NCBI RefSeq assembly: GCF_963678635.1
Contig: NC_087064.1
Location: 52,038,684 to 52,102,683 of the forward strand
Length of the DNA: 64,000 bases
Source: Symsagittifera roscoffensis
Lineage: Eukaryota; Xenacoelomorpha; Acoela; Convolutidae
Direction of reading: 5' to 3'
The notes under the pieces are model-generated. The model was not told the DNA's origin, did no database searches, and saw only the letters and a program-made list of their open reading frames with translations. This document shows positions 1 through 11,300 of this stretch, one piece after another; within the stretch, counting starts at the first letter, position 1, and the number at the start of each line of letters is the position of its first letter. Both the position numbers and the translations under genes were made by a program.

Positions 1-3000
1 AACATTAAGCAACAAAAAAGTCCAGTTGGAGATGCGTGAAGATAGCACGTTAGGCTTCTGTTGCCACTATCGTAGATCAAATAGACAGCATATCCAGATA
101 ACATGATCACAAAAACATTCCATTTGAAGAAGTCAAAAAGTGAGTAAAATTCTCAAAAAAAATTGACACATGCGCAAATTTGAACTATCAAAATTAAGAG
201 TTTTCGAATTTTAAAACGTTTAATTAAAATGACTACAAGACGTGCGTTTCTATAGGGGAAAGTTATCACACCCAGCGGAACAGGCTAATTTTTTAAAGAC
301 CGAGGGTAGTTTTTGGAAAGAGCGGAAATTTTTTCTTGAACTATTATACAACTAAAAAATCAGGGTTAAACGTGCTATCAAACAAAGGAAAAACATTTCA
401 TCCTCCGAAGATCATTTACATGGAAAATGCTGGGGTAATTAGCCTCGAAACAGTTCTTAACTGGCTTAAATACAAGTCACTTACTAGATCTGTTTAACGT
501 CAACTGACTCCGCTCCCATCAACAAAAGACAATGCCGTACCTTGGAGTAATGCAAGACCCTGAGATAGGAAAATGTCCTTCTTTTTGATTAAGATTTGGA
601 TGACATGGTCAGAATGGTAACATTTTCTACTGAGGAAAACGTGAAAAAACTGGAGAGCAACACAGTCTGGCATGCAGATGGGACCAGGGGGGGGGGGGAG
701 GGGTTGGGCAATTCCCTACTTCACTCTGAAATCAGCTCGACAAAAAACCAACAATTCCGGTGGAGGGATGGCAGTTGGCTTTCCAGATTTCTCAAAAGAT
801 AAAAGTCTACAGAAAAACAAATTGGTGAAAATAGCTGCCGGAGAAAGTTCGCCAAGAATGCAAAATGCGAAAAAAATCCAGATTAGTTAAACTCAAATAC
901 TATAGCATCAATAACATTCTCAAGTACATCGAGAGCCCCTCGGTCAATTTCGGTGTTTAATTTCCGTGTTCTTTAATTTGACCTATTCATCTAATTTCTT
1001 TTGGTCTGGTCAAGAGTTTTACGGCTACTAATTGTCGCCTGCTACGAATCGTCGCGTGGCGGGAATACTCGCTTTGTACAAATGCTACGAATGATCGCTT
1101 GCGACGATCCAGGCCTATCTAAGGCTGTTTGGTTATAAATCTTAAATTATCCACTTGTAGTTGCCAGTAGTAATTTGAGAACAATTTGCCATAAACTAAT
1201 TAATGTTCATGAAATTTTACCGCTCTTTTCTTTAAATCGCATGACTGACAATTCATGTCGTGAATAAGGTCGATGTAAATCCACCCGAGGGGCATTACCA
1301 GGAGATATAGTACTAATTCTTCGTAACGTTTTCTTTTCATTCAATTCGTTTTCTCAATCGAATTCTTTCAGTTTGTGAAATAATTTTTTATTGATTATAA
1401 TGGGATTAACTGACTTTATTGCACACGAATATAATTTTCAGAACGTGATTACTTTTTAAATCTAACTCAAATGTTTATATCGTTTATATTGGTATTGGTG
1501 TTGTACTTTCTGCATCTGGATTTTATATTACATTACACAGACGTATACTCCATATTCATTTCAAATTCGAAACACTACAGGTAAAAGGTCATCCAGAACT
1601 GTATTGTAAAAACCGTGAATTCCATTTTAAACAGACTTTTTCGGGTTAAAATAATTTCTTTTCAGTTTTTAATAAACTATAACTGTGCTCTATTTGGGAG
1701 AGTGGTTTCGTCTGTTCAGAGCTATGTTCACAGAAAACTGAATTCGATTTCCGGCTAGGTGTACGCAGTTACAGGTAACTTAACGCTTCGAGGGTTCTAG
1801 GTTGTGAAAAAAATTGCAACCCTATTCGAATTTTAAAACGCTATTTTGAACACATATTGGGAGAGAATCGAAAAAATTTTGAAACTATTCTAGTCTATCG
1901 TTACTTTGCTTCAGAGTATAATATCCATAAAATTTATTCGGGGTTTAGTTATGGATCATGATAGATTAGTATAAATACTTGACAATATCATAATGCAGCA
2001 GAGAACCTATAAAAAGCGAGAGGCTCAATAAAAATGAATTTCCAATAGGGTTGCAAATCTAACACAGAGGCGAGGCTGCGCTTCGCAAACACTTGCGAGA
2101 ACACGACAAAAAGCAGCTCTATAAAGTGCAATAAAACTTTCGAAATTCAAAGAAAAAAATAGATGCCCTTTAAGCTCTTTGAATTTCTGGAACAATTTAT
2201 GATTTGTGCTTTTTTGGTAACATGAAACCAACTTGAGAAAACTGGATTAATAGGTAAAGTTTTATTTCGCTGAGAAATCTTTAAAATTCCACTTTCGAAA
2301 TTAGAAATCGTTCACGTTTTTTCCAAGCAATTCCACGTTTAAATTTGGAGTGCTATTTAAGTCACTTACAGCAGATGAATTTAAATTGAACTCAAAAAGT
2401 GCATTATTCCTAAGTGTATCAATATTTTAAGACTTCTTCCTGAAAAAAAACAAAAAAATGGCAAGACCCATATAAGAGTCTTCACAACGTCCATTACTCT
2501 TAATTAAATTGTGTTCAACCAAATTGCAAATTATGCATTTCAAAAATCTCGCGAAGTAAATTGGGCTGGAAATTTTCTGAAAAGGGATTTACATTATTAT
2601 ACTGTTGTATGAAACAAATAGCTTTTTCGGTTCAATTGATGTATTAAAAAACCATCAACAGTTTTAGCCTATGACTAATCGAAAGTCAAAGCACTTGTCA
2701 ACATACTGCTACTACAGCCAACCGTTTGAAAACTGCCACCAAAATTAGGACTTTTGTTTGCGACTAAGATTAGAAAAAAAGTTGCATCCTACTATCACAC
2801 TACTTTACGCTCGTGAAAATACAAAAACAGGCCACAAGCAGAGAACAGATGCTATGAAATTTTCAATGCTACAGATTGTGATTATAGAAAAAGTGCCACC
2901 AAATAAGAGAACACTTTCAATGAACACTTTTATTTGCGAGTTAGGTTAGAAAAGAAAGAAGGTTAGTACTAGCACACTAACGCTCGCAAGCGCTAGTGTA

Positions 3001-3037
3001 GAAAAATGATCAGCAAAAACTTGAAATGTTCCACACA
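1..3037. other. Non-coding flank, no gene recognised
   Basis: I see no convincing exon here. The only long frames (around 596-890 and 2025-2231) have AT-rich, low-information content and no family resemblance. The stretch includes a run of G at about 688-699, a possible small inverted-repeat element (1814-2056) and a dispersed repeat (about 2720-2960). The missing last exon or exons of ALG5 should lie on the minus strand either here or beyond the left edge. I looked for the conserved asparagine-tryptophan-threonine-glutamate motif of the family and did not find it. Confidence 0.5.
2720..2960. repeat. Dispersed repeat, copy A
   Basis: The stretch at about 2851-2958 matches 26302-26395 closely: both have the run TATGAAATTTTCAATG, then GTGATTATAG, AAAGTGC and ACTTTTATTTGCGAG in the same order. 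The second copy lacks about 24 bases. Within copy A a shorter motif (GCCACCAAA, then TTTGCGA, then TTAGAAAA) occurs twice, at 2735-2776 and 2896-2955, so the repeat itself contains a local duplication. The other copy is joined to a tRNA-like segment, so the family may be a SINE. Confidence 0.55.
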
Positions 3038-3043
3038 ACTAAC

Positions 3044-4559
3044 TCAATTGTTCTGCTAGGTAGAGTAGCTCGACGTCGAATGCCCACCTCTCCACGTGCA
3101 GAGTTGAGAAAAGGGTGAGTGCCTCTGACCTGGAGAAGAGCTTGAAGCCACACTGGGTGTCTCTGATGGTCCGAACACACAACATCCAAACCAGCATTTG
3201 GAACACTTTGGAGATCAGATTGCGTAGGAAGTTCCGCTTCGCCATTGCCTCCTGTTCCTAAAACAAAACTATGCATGCTAGCTCAGAACTTACAAAATCG
3301 GCATACACGAATAGAAATTTAAACACTAATAGCTAAAGCCGATGTCTTTAACGACGGGGAGACAGGGATTCCTGGCTCTTTTTCCTTCCCCACCTCACAT
3401 AAGCATCAATTTTATGGCGTAACGAGGGGTTTTACAAGGTTAACCATGAAGACCAATATGTTTGTCATGGCCTAAAGAGCTCGCATGCCAATTTTCGTAA
3501 CATTCGGATAATGTGAACAAAATTTCACTAGTAAAATTTTGCAGGTGGGGGAAAAAGGTATTTAAGATCAGATGCAATATGTGTGTCATTCGGATTTAAA
3601 GTTACATGTTGTCTTAATCGTTTCAAATATAATGCAGTTGAAGCTCTTTGGATGAATTTGTAAAAAAAAAAAAGATAACTGAAAATTTTAAAGGAAGATT
3701 TTTGGTTCGAGTTGATGACGTTGAGGAAGGAAAAACAAATGGTATGTTGTTGTACTTCGGGAAAACAAGCTCACTAAATGTGCACGTGATCCGATTGCGA
3801 CTCCCTTCTTGTCAGGGAGAGAATTAAGTTTGTCATCTAGCCTCGAGACGTCACTGAACTTGGTGGCCCCGTCTGCGTCAGCCATCAGTACCCTCCTCCC
3901 CCTGCACGACAACACCCCCATCCGCACTGCCCCACCCTTGCCCCTGTTCTGCTCCAGAGTCAGCACTCGCACTTTATCGGTCGTGTGTTCTTTGGCGTAC
4001 CTAAGCAAAAAATCACATTGAACAAACATCACATAACAAAATTGTGTTCTAACACTGACATTCAAAATAGCAAAATGACTGCAATTGAGCCTTACACACA
4101 ATTGACCACAAAATGACGGGGTTCACCTAAAAATTTGACAAAATCTTCAAACATCGCAAATATAAAAGTAATAATTCAAAACTATACTTTACCTATAAAT
4201 CAATTACATCACGTATTTTTTGTGAAACCCTTCAGGAGCCTCTAATATACATCATTATAAAAATTCTTACAATAATCAATTCACGCACTTTAAGGCTACA
4301 TTTGTAGTTTCGTCTATGCTTCCATCATCCACCACAATCACTTCGTATGTGAAGTCCGGATGGCTGGTTACTTTATCTTCCAGGAAACCCAGTGCCTCTT
4401 CCATCATAACTGGTAGTCTCTCTTCTTCATTGTAGGAAGGGACCACTACACTTAAGTCCACAGAGGGGGGTGCGGAGGGACGGGGAAATAACTCATACTC
4501 ACTCGAGAGAGGGTTGAAAAATTTGGATTCTGCAAGAGAACGATTAACCATACCAAAAT
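3044..4559 (-). CDS. ALG5: Dolichyl-phosphate beta-glucosyltransferase (ALG5), 3' end not found
   Basis: ALG5 transfers glucose from UDP-glucose to dolichyl phosphate at the cytosolic face of the ER, making the donor for N-glycan glucosylation. Three exons are seen: 4559-4289, 4000-3775 and 3257-3044, with GT donors (GTGCGT, GTGAGC, GTTAGT) and AG acceptors that keep frame. The GT2 signature is clear: VVVPSYNEEERLP, then VIVVDDGS, NRGKGGAVRMG, MADADGATKF, GSRAHL, DTQCGFKLF and HVERWAFDVELLYLAEQL. The ATG used is at 4551 (MVNRSLAES). The usual N-terminal membrane helix is absent from this model, so an upstream exon may exist; a GTAAGT donor near 4963 is a possible trace. The last roughly 40 residues of the family, after the HVERWAFD block, are not identified. 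It is the third gene of a same-strand cluster with EFL1 and TTC5. Confidence 0.9.
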
Positions 4560-4581
4560 CTGAAAAAAAAAAAATTAAAGA
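4560..4581 (-). promoter_or_regulatory. Splice or trans-splice acceptor before ALG5
   Basis: On the minus strand a long T tract ends in CAG (4562-4560), followed by 8 bases and then ATG at 4551. It is a textbook 3' splice site placed just before the start codon. It may accept a spliced leader or a cis-spliced 5' exon; the sequence alone does not decide. Confidence 0.5.
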
Positions 4582-5325
4582 ATTGATACACATACTGCAA
4601 CGGAGTTGTACTGCTCCAAAGTTTAACCAAAGATAAGATTCAATTTTGAAAATTAACAAAAACGACAAACTTCGAATTCGATAAAAACCGTTTTCTGAGC
4701 CTTCTTCTGCCAGATAGCATGTACAGAAAACGAAGTCGAGTGAAAATTTTGTCGACTTCTTTTTTTGGGTCAACCAAATTGATTTTCTGAGCTCTCGCAA
4801 ATCACTGTAAAGACCCTATTTTGACCAAATTTTCTGTGCCGCAAGCAAATTTTTGAAAAGGCGTTTTTCGGCACTTTTTGGAAAATTTTGACATTTTAAT
4901 TTTGCCATTCAATTATGCCGACGGCTTAATTTTGCCATTCAATTTTATGGTAATTGTTCACTTACGTTGCCCAAATGGTTCCATAGATGCTTTCTCATAA
5001 AAGTCATACTTCAGTTTCGAGACCTTACATGTCTAAGTGATATAAATGACGCTATTTCTCGAGCTACTATACATTTTAGTTTTTAAAGTAAAACAGATCG
5101 TTCTAGTGAAAGGAACTGAAAACTGATCTCTACCGGAACTGAAAACCAATGATATTCAAACTTCTATTAACAATTATTTACAAATATTTATAGGAAAAAA
5201 TCTACGTGGAATAGAGATATAGATCAGTTTGCAAGCTTCAGAATATTCGCAAATTTGCCATATTTGACTGCACACTATTTAAGCTTCTACAAAACCAATT
5301 GCTATCAATCTGAACACCGTTGATT
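4582..5325. other. ALG5-TTC5 intergenic or 5' intron
   Basis: About 750 bp between the TTC5 stop (5326) and the first identified ALG5 exon. It is AT-rich with no recognised coding segment apart from a possible short exon ending at a GTAAGTG donor near 4963 on the minus strand. A short motif (TTAATTTTGCCATTCAATT) is repeated at about 4897 and 4926. Confidence 0.45.
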
Positions 5326-8300
5326 TTAACTAGCCTTTGCTTCAACTCCCACAGATGCGAATACCTGCATGCCTTTATTTCCTTTTTTCCCATTAACCAC
5401 CAAATCCACAGGTGAATTGACTCTGATTAAACAAAAATTCACACTTTTCTCGGTTCGTTCTTTTTCTGAAGATTTTTGATCTTTTAATGAGAAGATTTCA
5501 AATCTATGTTCCGTAATAAAAGGTTGCCTGATCGCTAAAGAATCACCACGTTGCAGATGAAAATTGCTGGCCGCATTGAAAACTGATACGGCACATATGT
5601 CTGCGGCTGAATCTGAGGCTATGCAGAAATAGGGCGGTTGTTGTAAATTAAGACCCAGCTCTCCGATTACCTTGAGAAGACATACTTTGTCTTGATTTAA
5701 GTTTTTACTACTTGCAGGTTCGCTTTTCGAAAGCTCGCTCAAACTACACTGTTTTAAACCGATTAAAGTCTCAGTTTTAGGGTCTTTAAATGGTTCACTG
5801 AACGGTCCCAAATGACTGAGGTCAAATTTTGACACTATTTTATCAAACTGTTTCTGCTTCAATCCTCCTCTAGATGCAATCAGATCCGTCAGTTGAGTTA
5901 GTAATAACTCCATGTTAGTTGCTTGTTCTTCCGCTTCACTCCAAACAGGGTCTAACTTCGAGGCTGAAAAATGAAAATGAACCTCTTTAGACTAACAATA
6001 CTATGACAGGAATGACACGTTCTTTTTTCACATTCAGTTAATATTTGAAAAACATGCGAACTGACTGAAAATCACAAAGAACAAACCTAGTTGCAGAGAT
6101 TTTAGTGACTCTTCGTATTTTTCCTGGAACTTGAGTAGTATTCCGTAATTGTAGAGCAGATCACAGTTGTAATTCGACAGTTCGTCCTTGAAAGCATTTT
6201 TGTACGCTTGCAACGCCTGCTTCAACGTCTCTGGCTTCTGCCCGTCGACGAAAAACTGGGAGAAGTGAGCGTTTCCCAAAATATACCACGAGACACCATC
6301 CATGAAGTCGATCTGAATTGCTTCCTTAACCAATTTGATGGATTTCTCCATGTACTCCTAAAAGAATGTTCGATCAATACTGTCCTTGTCCAGGGCTGTC
6401 ATATTGTTAACTGTTTTTAATATGTAAACTGTTAATTACATGAAAAAAAAAACACGTTAAAAACAGGGTTGTATGATTAAAATCAATTTGATTTAAATCG
6501 GATTTTAATCGTAGAATAAAAAATAAAAAAATCAACCCTTGTGGTATTCTGCCGAGTGCCGCGGTAAACATACAACCCAGCTTGCAGTATTTACATTGGT
6601 TACGTACTTCGCTCTTCATAGCATACTTTTAACTGGAAAAGTTTTTCAGCACTTTCGGATTTAATCACTCCAGTCTCAGAAATTGACTGGGAATAGAAAA
6701 ATATGGGTAACTTGTGTTCTTCTTTCGGATGCTGAATCAGTAATTTTGCGTAAATTATTTGATTCTTGAAACAAAAACGCTTCTAATAAAAATCGAAAAA
6801 ATCAAAGTAAAATAATAAAAATCGGATTTAAATCAATCGAGAATAAACATCAGATTTTTATGCAACCCTGGTTAAAAACAAGATTGAGTTCTAAAACTAC
6901 TCAGTTAGTTGTTGAAAGAGAAAAACCAGCTTTCCAGCCTTCTCGACACCCAAAGAACTTCGAAGTTTTTCATAGGTGAGTCCGAGAATTGAGGAACACC
7001 GCTCTAATCTAGCTCTGGAGGAAATAGCAGTGACCTTGTCCAAAATCACTGCTGTCAACATTGGCTCCCTCTCCACTGGTCAAAAACCACCAACACAATT
7101 GTAATTTACAAACCAGTAAATACATGAAACTTAACAAAATGAGCTGGTTGTTTTGCAAGACGTACTCAAATGCTCTGACTACTCTTATCTTTCCGCAAAT
7201 TACTAATAATTGGACTTGGTCAACTCACTTTTGCTCTCAACTGGCCTGAAAGGCGAAAAATAATCATTCTTATTATTCGACATCACACGATATACACAAG
7301 TGAAAAACAAACATTGCTCTAAAAACACAAAAAAAATCAGAAGGGAGCTACATCAAAGAAAGCCACGCTGGTTTCATACAGCAGCCAGGGTGATAGCCAG
7401 GACGAGACCTCATCCACGCCGTCTCGAAGAAGCGGACGTAAGAGAACTGCGGTCACTAAGATGGGGGGCGTAATGATTGACAGAAAGTAGTCAGAAAGTG
7501 TTGAAAGGTAAAACGGTAGTCGTCTAATTGTTAATTCCAATACAAGAGATAGTCAACTTAATCTTACAAAGTTAACATAGAGAGTGGTTGAGAACAGTAT
7601 CCAAGGGTGACAGACTGTTCCAAGGACAAACACCTGCTAATCAATTAGTCTAGCACCGAGAGTGGACATTTGATTGACAGCTTCCGAAATGAACTAAATT
7701 ACTCTATACAACACTTCCCTTCGATAATGAAACTTTAGTTGAATAGAAAAACGATTTCACCTGTTGATTATGAATGACTGAAAATGGTTGATTATGAATG
7801 GTTGAAAAAGAATTACTGGCTTCATGTTTGGACACAATTTAGACTTTTATAATGACAAATTTTTAACAACTAAAAGATCACTGAGCAGTGATAACGATTG
7901 AGTTTTAAGTCACTAATGACCCACCCCCTCCCTGGGTTAGAACAGTTTGAATAAAGTTTTACTAGTTGCTGTAAGTCACTTGTTTCCCTCCTTCTTGTTT
8001 TGATTGATGAAGTCAATCATTACGCCCCCCATCTTAGTGACCGCGTTCTCTTACGTCCGCTTCTTCGAGACGTCGTGGATGAGGTCTCGTCCTGGCTATC
8101 ACCCTGGCTGCTGTATGAAACCAGCCTGGCTTTCTTAGATGTAGCTCCCTTTTTCTTACTGGTGGTCGTAGTATGCGACTGGTCCCCTGGATTGGACGTT
8201 CCTTGGTCCCTTGGATGATTGTCCAACTCACCGCCTCGTGCCGTAATGGTGTCCTGATCACTTCCAACATCGACGTCTGTTACTGCTGTTGCTGTTCGTT

Positions 8301-11300
8301 CTATAGGTGCATCGGGGGTGGTAGTTAATGGCTGCTTAGCCCGTTTTACCGAAATAATCGGCAAGTCTTTTCTGTCTTCCGATTCAGAGCCACTATTCTC
8401 AAATCGGCGCCCGATTCTTTTTCGTTGTTTGTCCGAAATTCGTTTAGTCGATCGTTCTTTAACTTCGCGCGGAGTCGGCGGTGGTAACCCTGGATGAGCT
8501 GCTCGCTTTTTCATTTCACTCGGTGGTACCGGCAATACGGATTTAGGTGCGGCTTTCGACTTCTTTGGTTTGGGCTTTGTGGCCACTCCCGATTTTCTAA
8601 GCACAATCCCATTAACTAAGGTAAATGTATGCGTACTCTCGGATCTTACTTTAGATTGAAGTTGTTTATACCTTTTTAAGTTCCTGTTCCCAGTTCGCTG
8701 GAACAACAATCAAGATGGTCCTGGTTGTCCGCTGGAGTTTACAGTTTTTAGTATCGACGGTTCGTCGTGTTGGTTGGCGGATTGGTCCTCTATTAGTCGT
8801 CGTGCATGGGCCCTGTTGTTGATGTCATATACTAAGTCTGATCGTACACTCCAGTTAGTATCAGCTGGATGGGGCATGTTCTGCGCATTTGGATCGGCGG
8901 CATCTAAACAAGCATTTTTCGTTGTTATAACCCGTGACCAATCCAGATTTTGATGATGGCTTTTTAGAAAGGTTCCGTAAAACTGTGTTCGCTTCTCTAC
9001 CATGGTGCGCTTCAAAAGGCGAGATTTTTAGTGTTGAATTCTTCGAGAATCTGAGGGCACCAAGGGCCCTTTCAACCATTTCCTCCAAGGGTTCGGGATT
9101 CTTTTCTTGAGCGAAGGTAAGGATAGAATTCTTAAGACTGCCAATGGTACGCTCGACGCACCCAGTTGCTCGATGGTCGTTTACTGGCGATTTAATGATT
9201 TTAATGCCCTCCCCATTACAAAAAGCTTTAATCTCGTTTGATTTGAAACTAGTTCCCTGATCAACGTGAATTTTCCGTGGCACCCCATGGTTTGTTATAT
9301 AGCTTTTCAAGAACTTCAATATCTTATCTGACCGATTGTTCCCACAAACCATTGCCGATGGCCAACGAGAAAACCGGTCGACCGCCACTAATACATATTT
9401 CCGGGATTCATTTAAGCAATTGATGGGGCCCCAAAAATCTAATTGGACTGATTCATTTGGTTCCAGTACAGTTCCAAGTTGGTTTTTCTTTAGTATCGTT
9501 TTTAAATTCATACCAGCTGCGGTACATTCAGGACACCCTTCGGCAATGGAAGCTATTGAGCGGTAAATATAAGGGTACCAGACATCTTTTGCTGCATCAA
9601 ACATGTTTGTTTTCCCGTGGTGATATGCATGAATTCTATTATTAATGGCTGATTGAAGGTTAATAGGAATTACTAATTTTTCATCCATCCAAACTACGTT
9701 TTCCTTCACCGAAAAGTCATTAACGAATTGAGCATAATAGCGGTTCATTTTACTAATTTTTTCATGGATTTCAGGATCTTGTGTAACAATGAGATCGCGA
9801 ATAGCGCTCAGCTGGGGGTCAGATACATAATTCGATTCTATGAACTTCAAATTAAACAGATCAGGTAATGAAGTAACTTTGTTAACGATTTTGCAATTCC
9901 GAGGGATAATTGACATACATAATAGATTCGGGTCCACGGGTGGTACTGTTTCTCCTTTGAATGCCGAGGGTAACGAGAGAGTTGTGTTCGTGTGAATTGA
10001 TCTTGTTTCTTTGGTAACGGCTTCCAGTGACACATTTGGGGACAATTCTTCAATTTCGTCGCTACTGCTATTCAAACTCGGATGTTGTTTAAGAAATTTC
10101 TGCCATTTACGCATGCTTCGATCCATTCCGATTTTTGATGTTGAAATTTAGAATTTAATGATTTTGAACAACTTTGTTCTGATTTAATAATAGCCCCAAC
10201 TAATCCAGTGCGTATTTCGCGTAGCCGTCGGTTCAAACCACGTGTTTGAATCTGATTGGTTGATTTTCGCTTACATGTTTTTCCGCCCTCTACCGATTCA
10301 TTTCGTGACGAAATGTCCAGTCTATTTATAGATTGCTTACTTTCCGCTGTACAAATTGGTCCCTTGGATTTATTGTGTCCCTTGGATGTATTAAAACCAA
10401 GAGCGGTGCGAATTAGGTTGATCTTTGCCACCGTAAACATATTATCATACGTACTAATTGGCGTTGATTCTCTAATTGGATGACAAGATAAGTAGTCCGC
10501 CAATCCAATTTTAGCCCCTGGTTTATGTTCAATTCGAAAATCAAAGGGAACTAGTCGATCTAACCAGCGCGTTAAGCAGCTAAACATCGTTTTATTTTTC
10601 TTATTATTACCATTCAAAAGGAATATTACAGCTTTGTGGTCGGTAACGATCAAAAAACTTCGGCCCAGTATGTAATTTCGAAAGTATTCAGCCCCCCACA
10701 CGACTGCCAACATCTCCAATTCGTTTGTTGAATATTTCTTTTCCGCTTCGTTAAGGTATCGCGAGGCAAACAAGATTGGGCGCCACCCTTCTGGTCTTAA
10801 CTGTTCCAACACCGCACCGAGCCCGTTATGGCTTGCATCGCACACTATACGAATGTCCTTGTGGATATCAAAATGCCGTAGTTCAACAATGTCCATTAGT
10901 AGAGGTCACAGCGGCGCAGATGATTCGGCTAACGCCGGTAGATACTTGTGCAGACTGTGTATTGACCCCACGAACGATTTTAATTGCGACAAATTCCGCG
11001 GCGGCGTTAGCGCCTCTATCGGTTTTGTTTTCCTAACCAATGGAGCTATTCCAGTCGATGTTATTTTATGGCCTAGCCATTCGCATTCTCGTTGGGCGAA
11101 TTTACATTTTGTTAATTTTAGAGACATATTTTCACGATCCAGTTTCTTTAAAATTTTCTCTACCGTGGCTATATGGTCTATCGCAGTTCCCTTGGTTACA
11201 ACCAAAATATCGTCGATGAACGCGTGCGCCTGCGAGTATTCGGCGAGTATGCAATCCATTGCGCGTTGGAAATCCGCGGGCATTGTAGTTAGACCATAGA

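Noticed and set aside
596-890. Two overlapping plus-strand frames across a poly-G run
   Set aside because: They depend on the G homopolymer, have no family resemblance and sit in AT-rich non-coding DNA.
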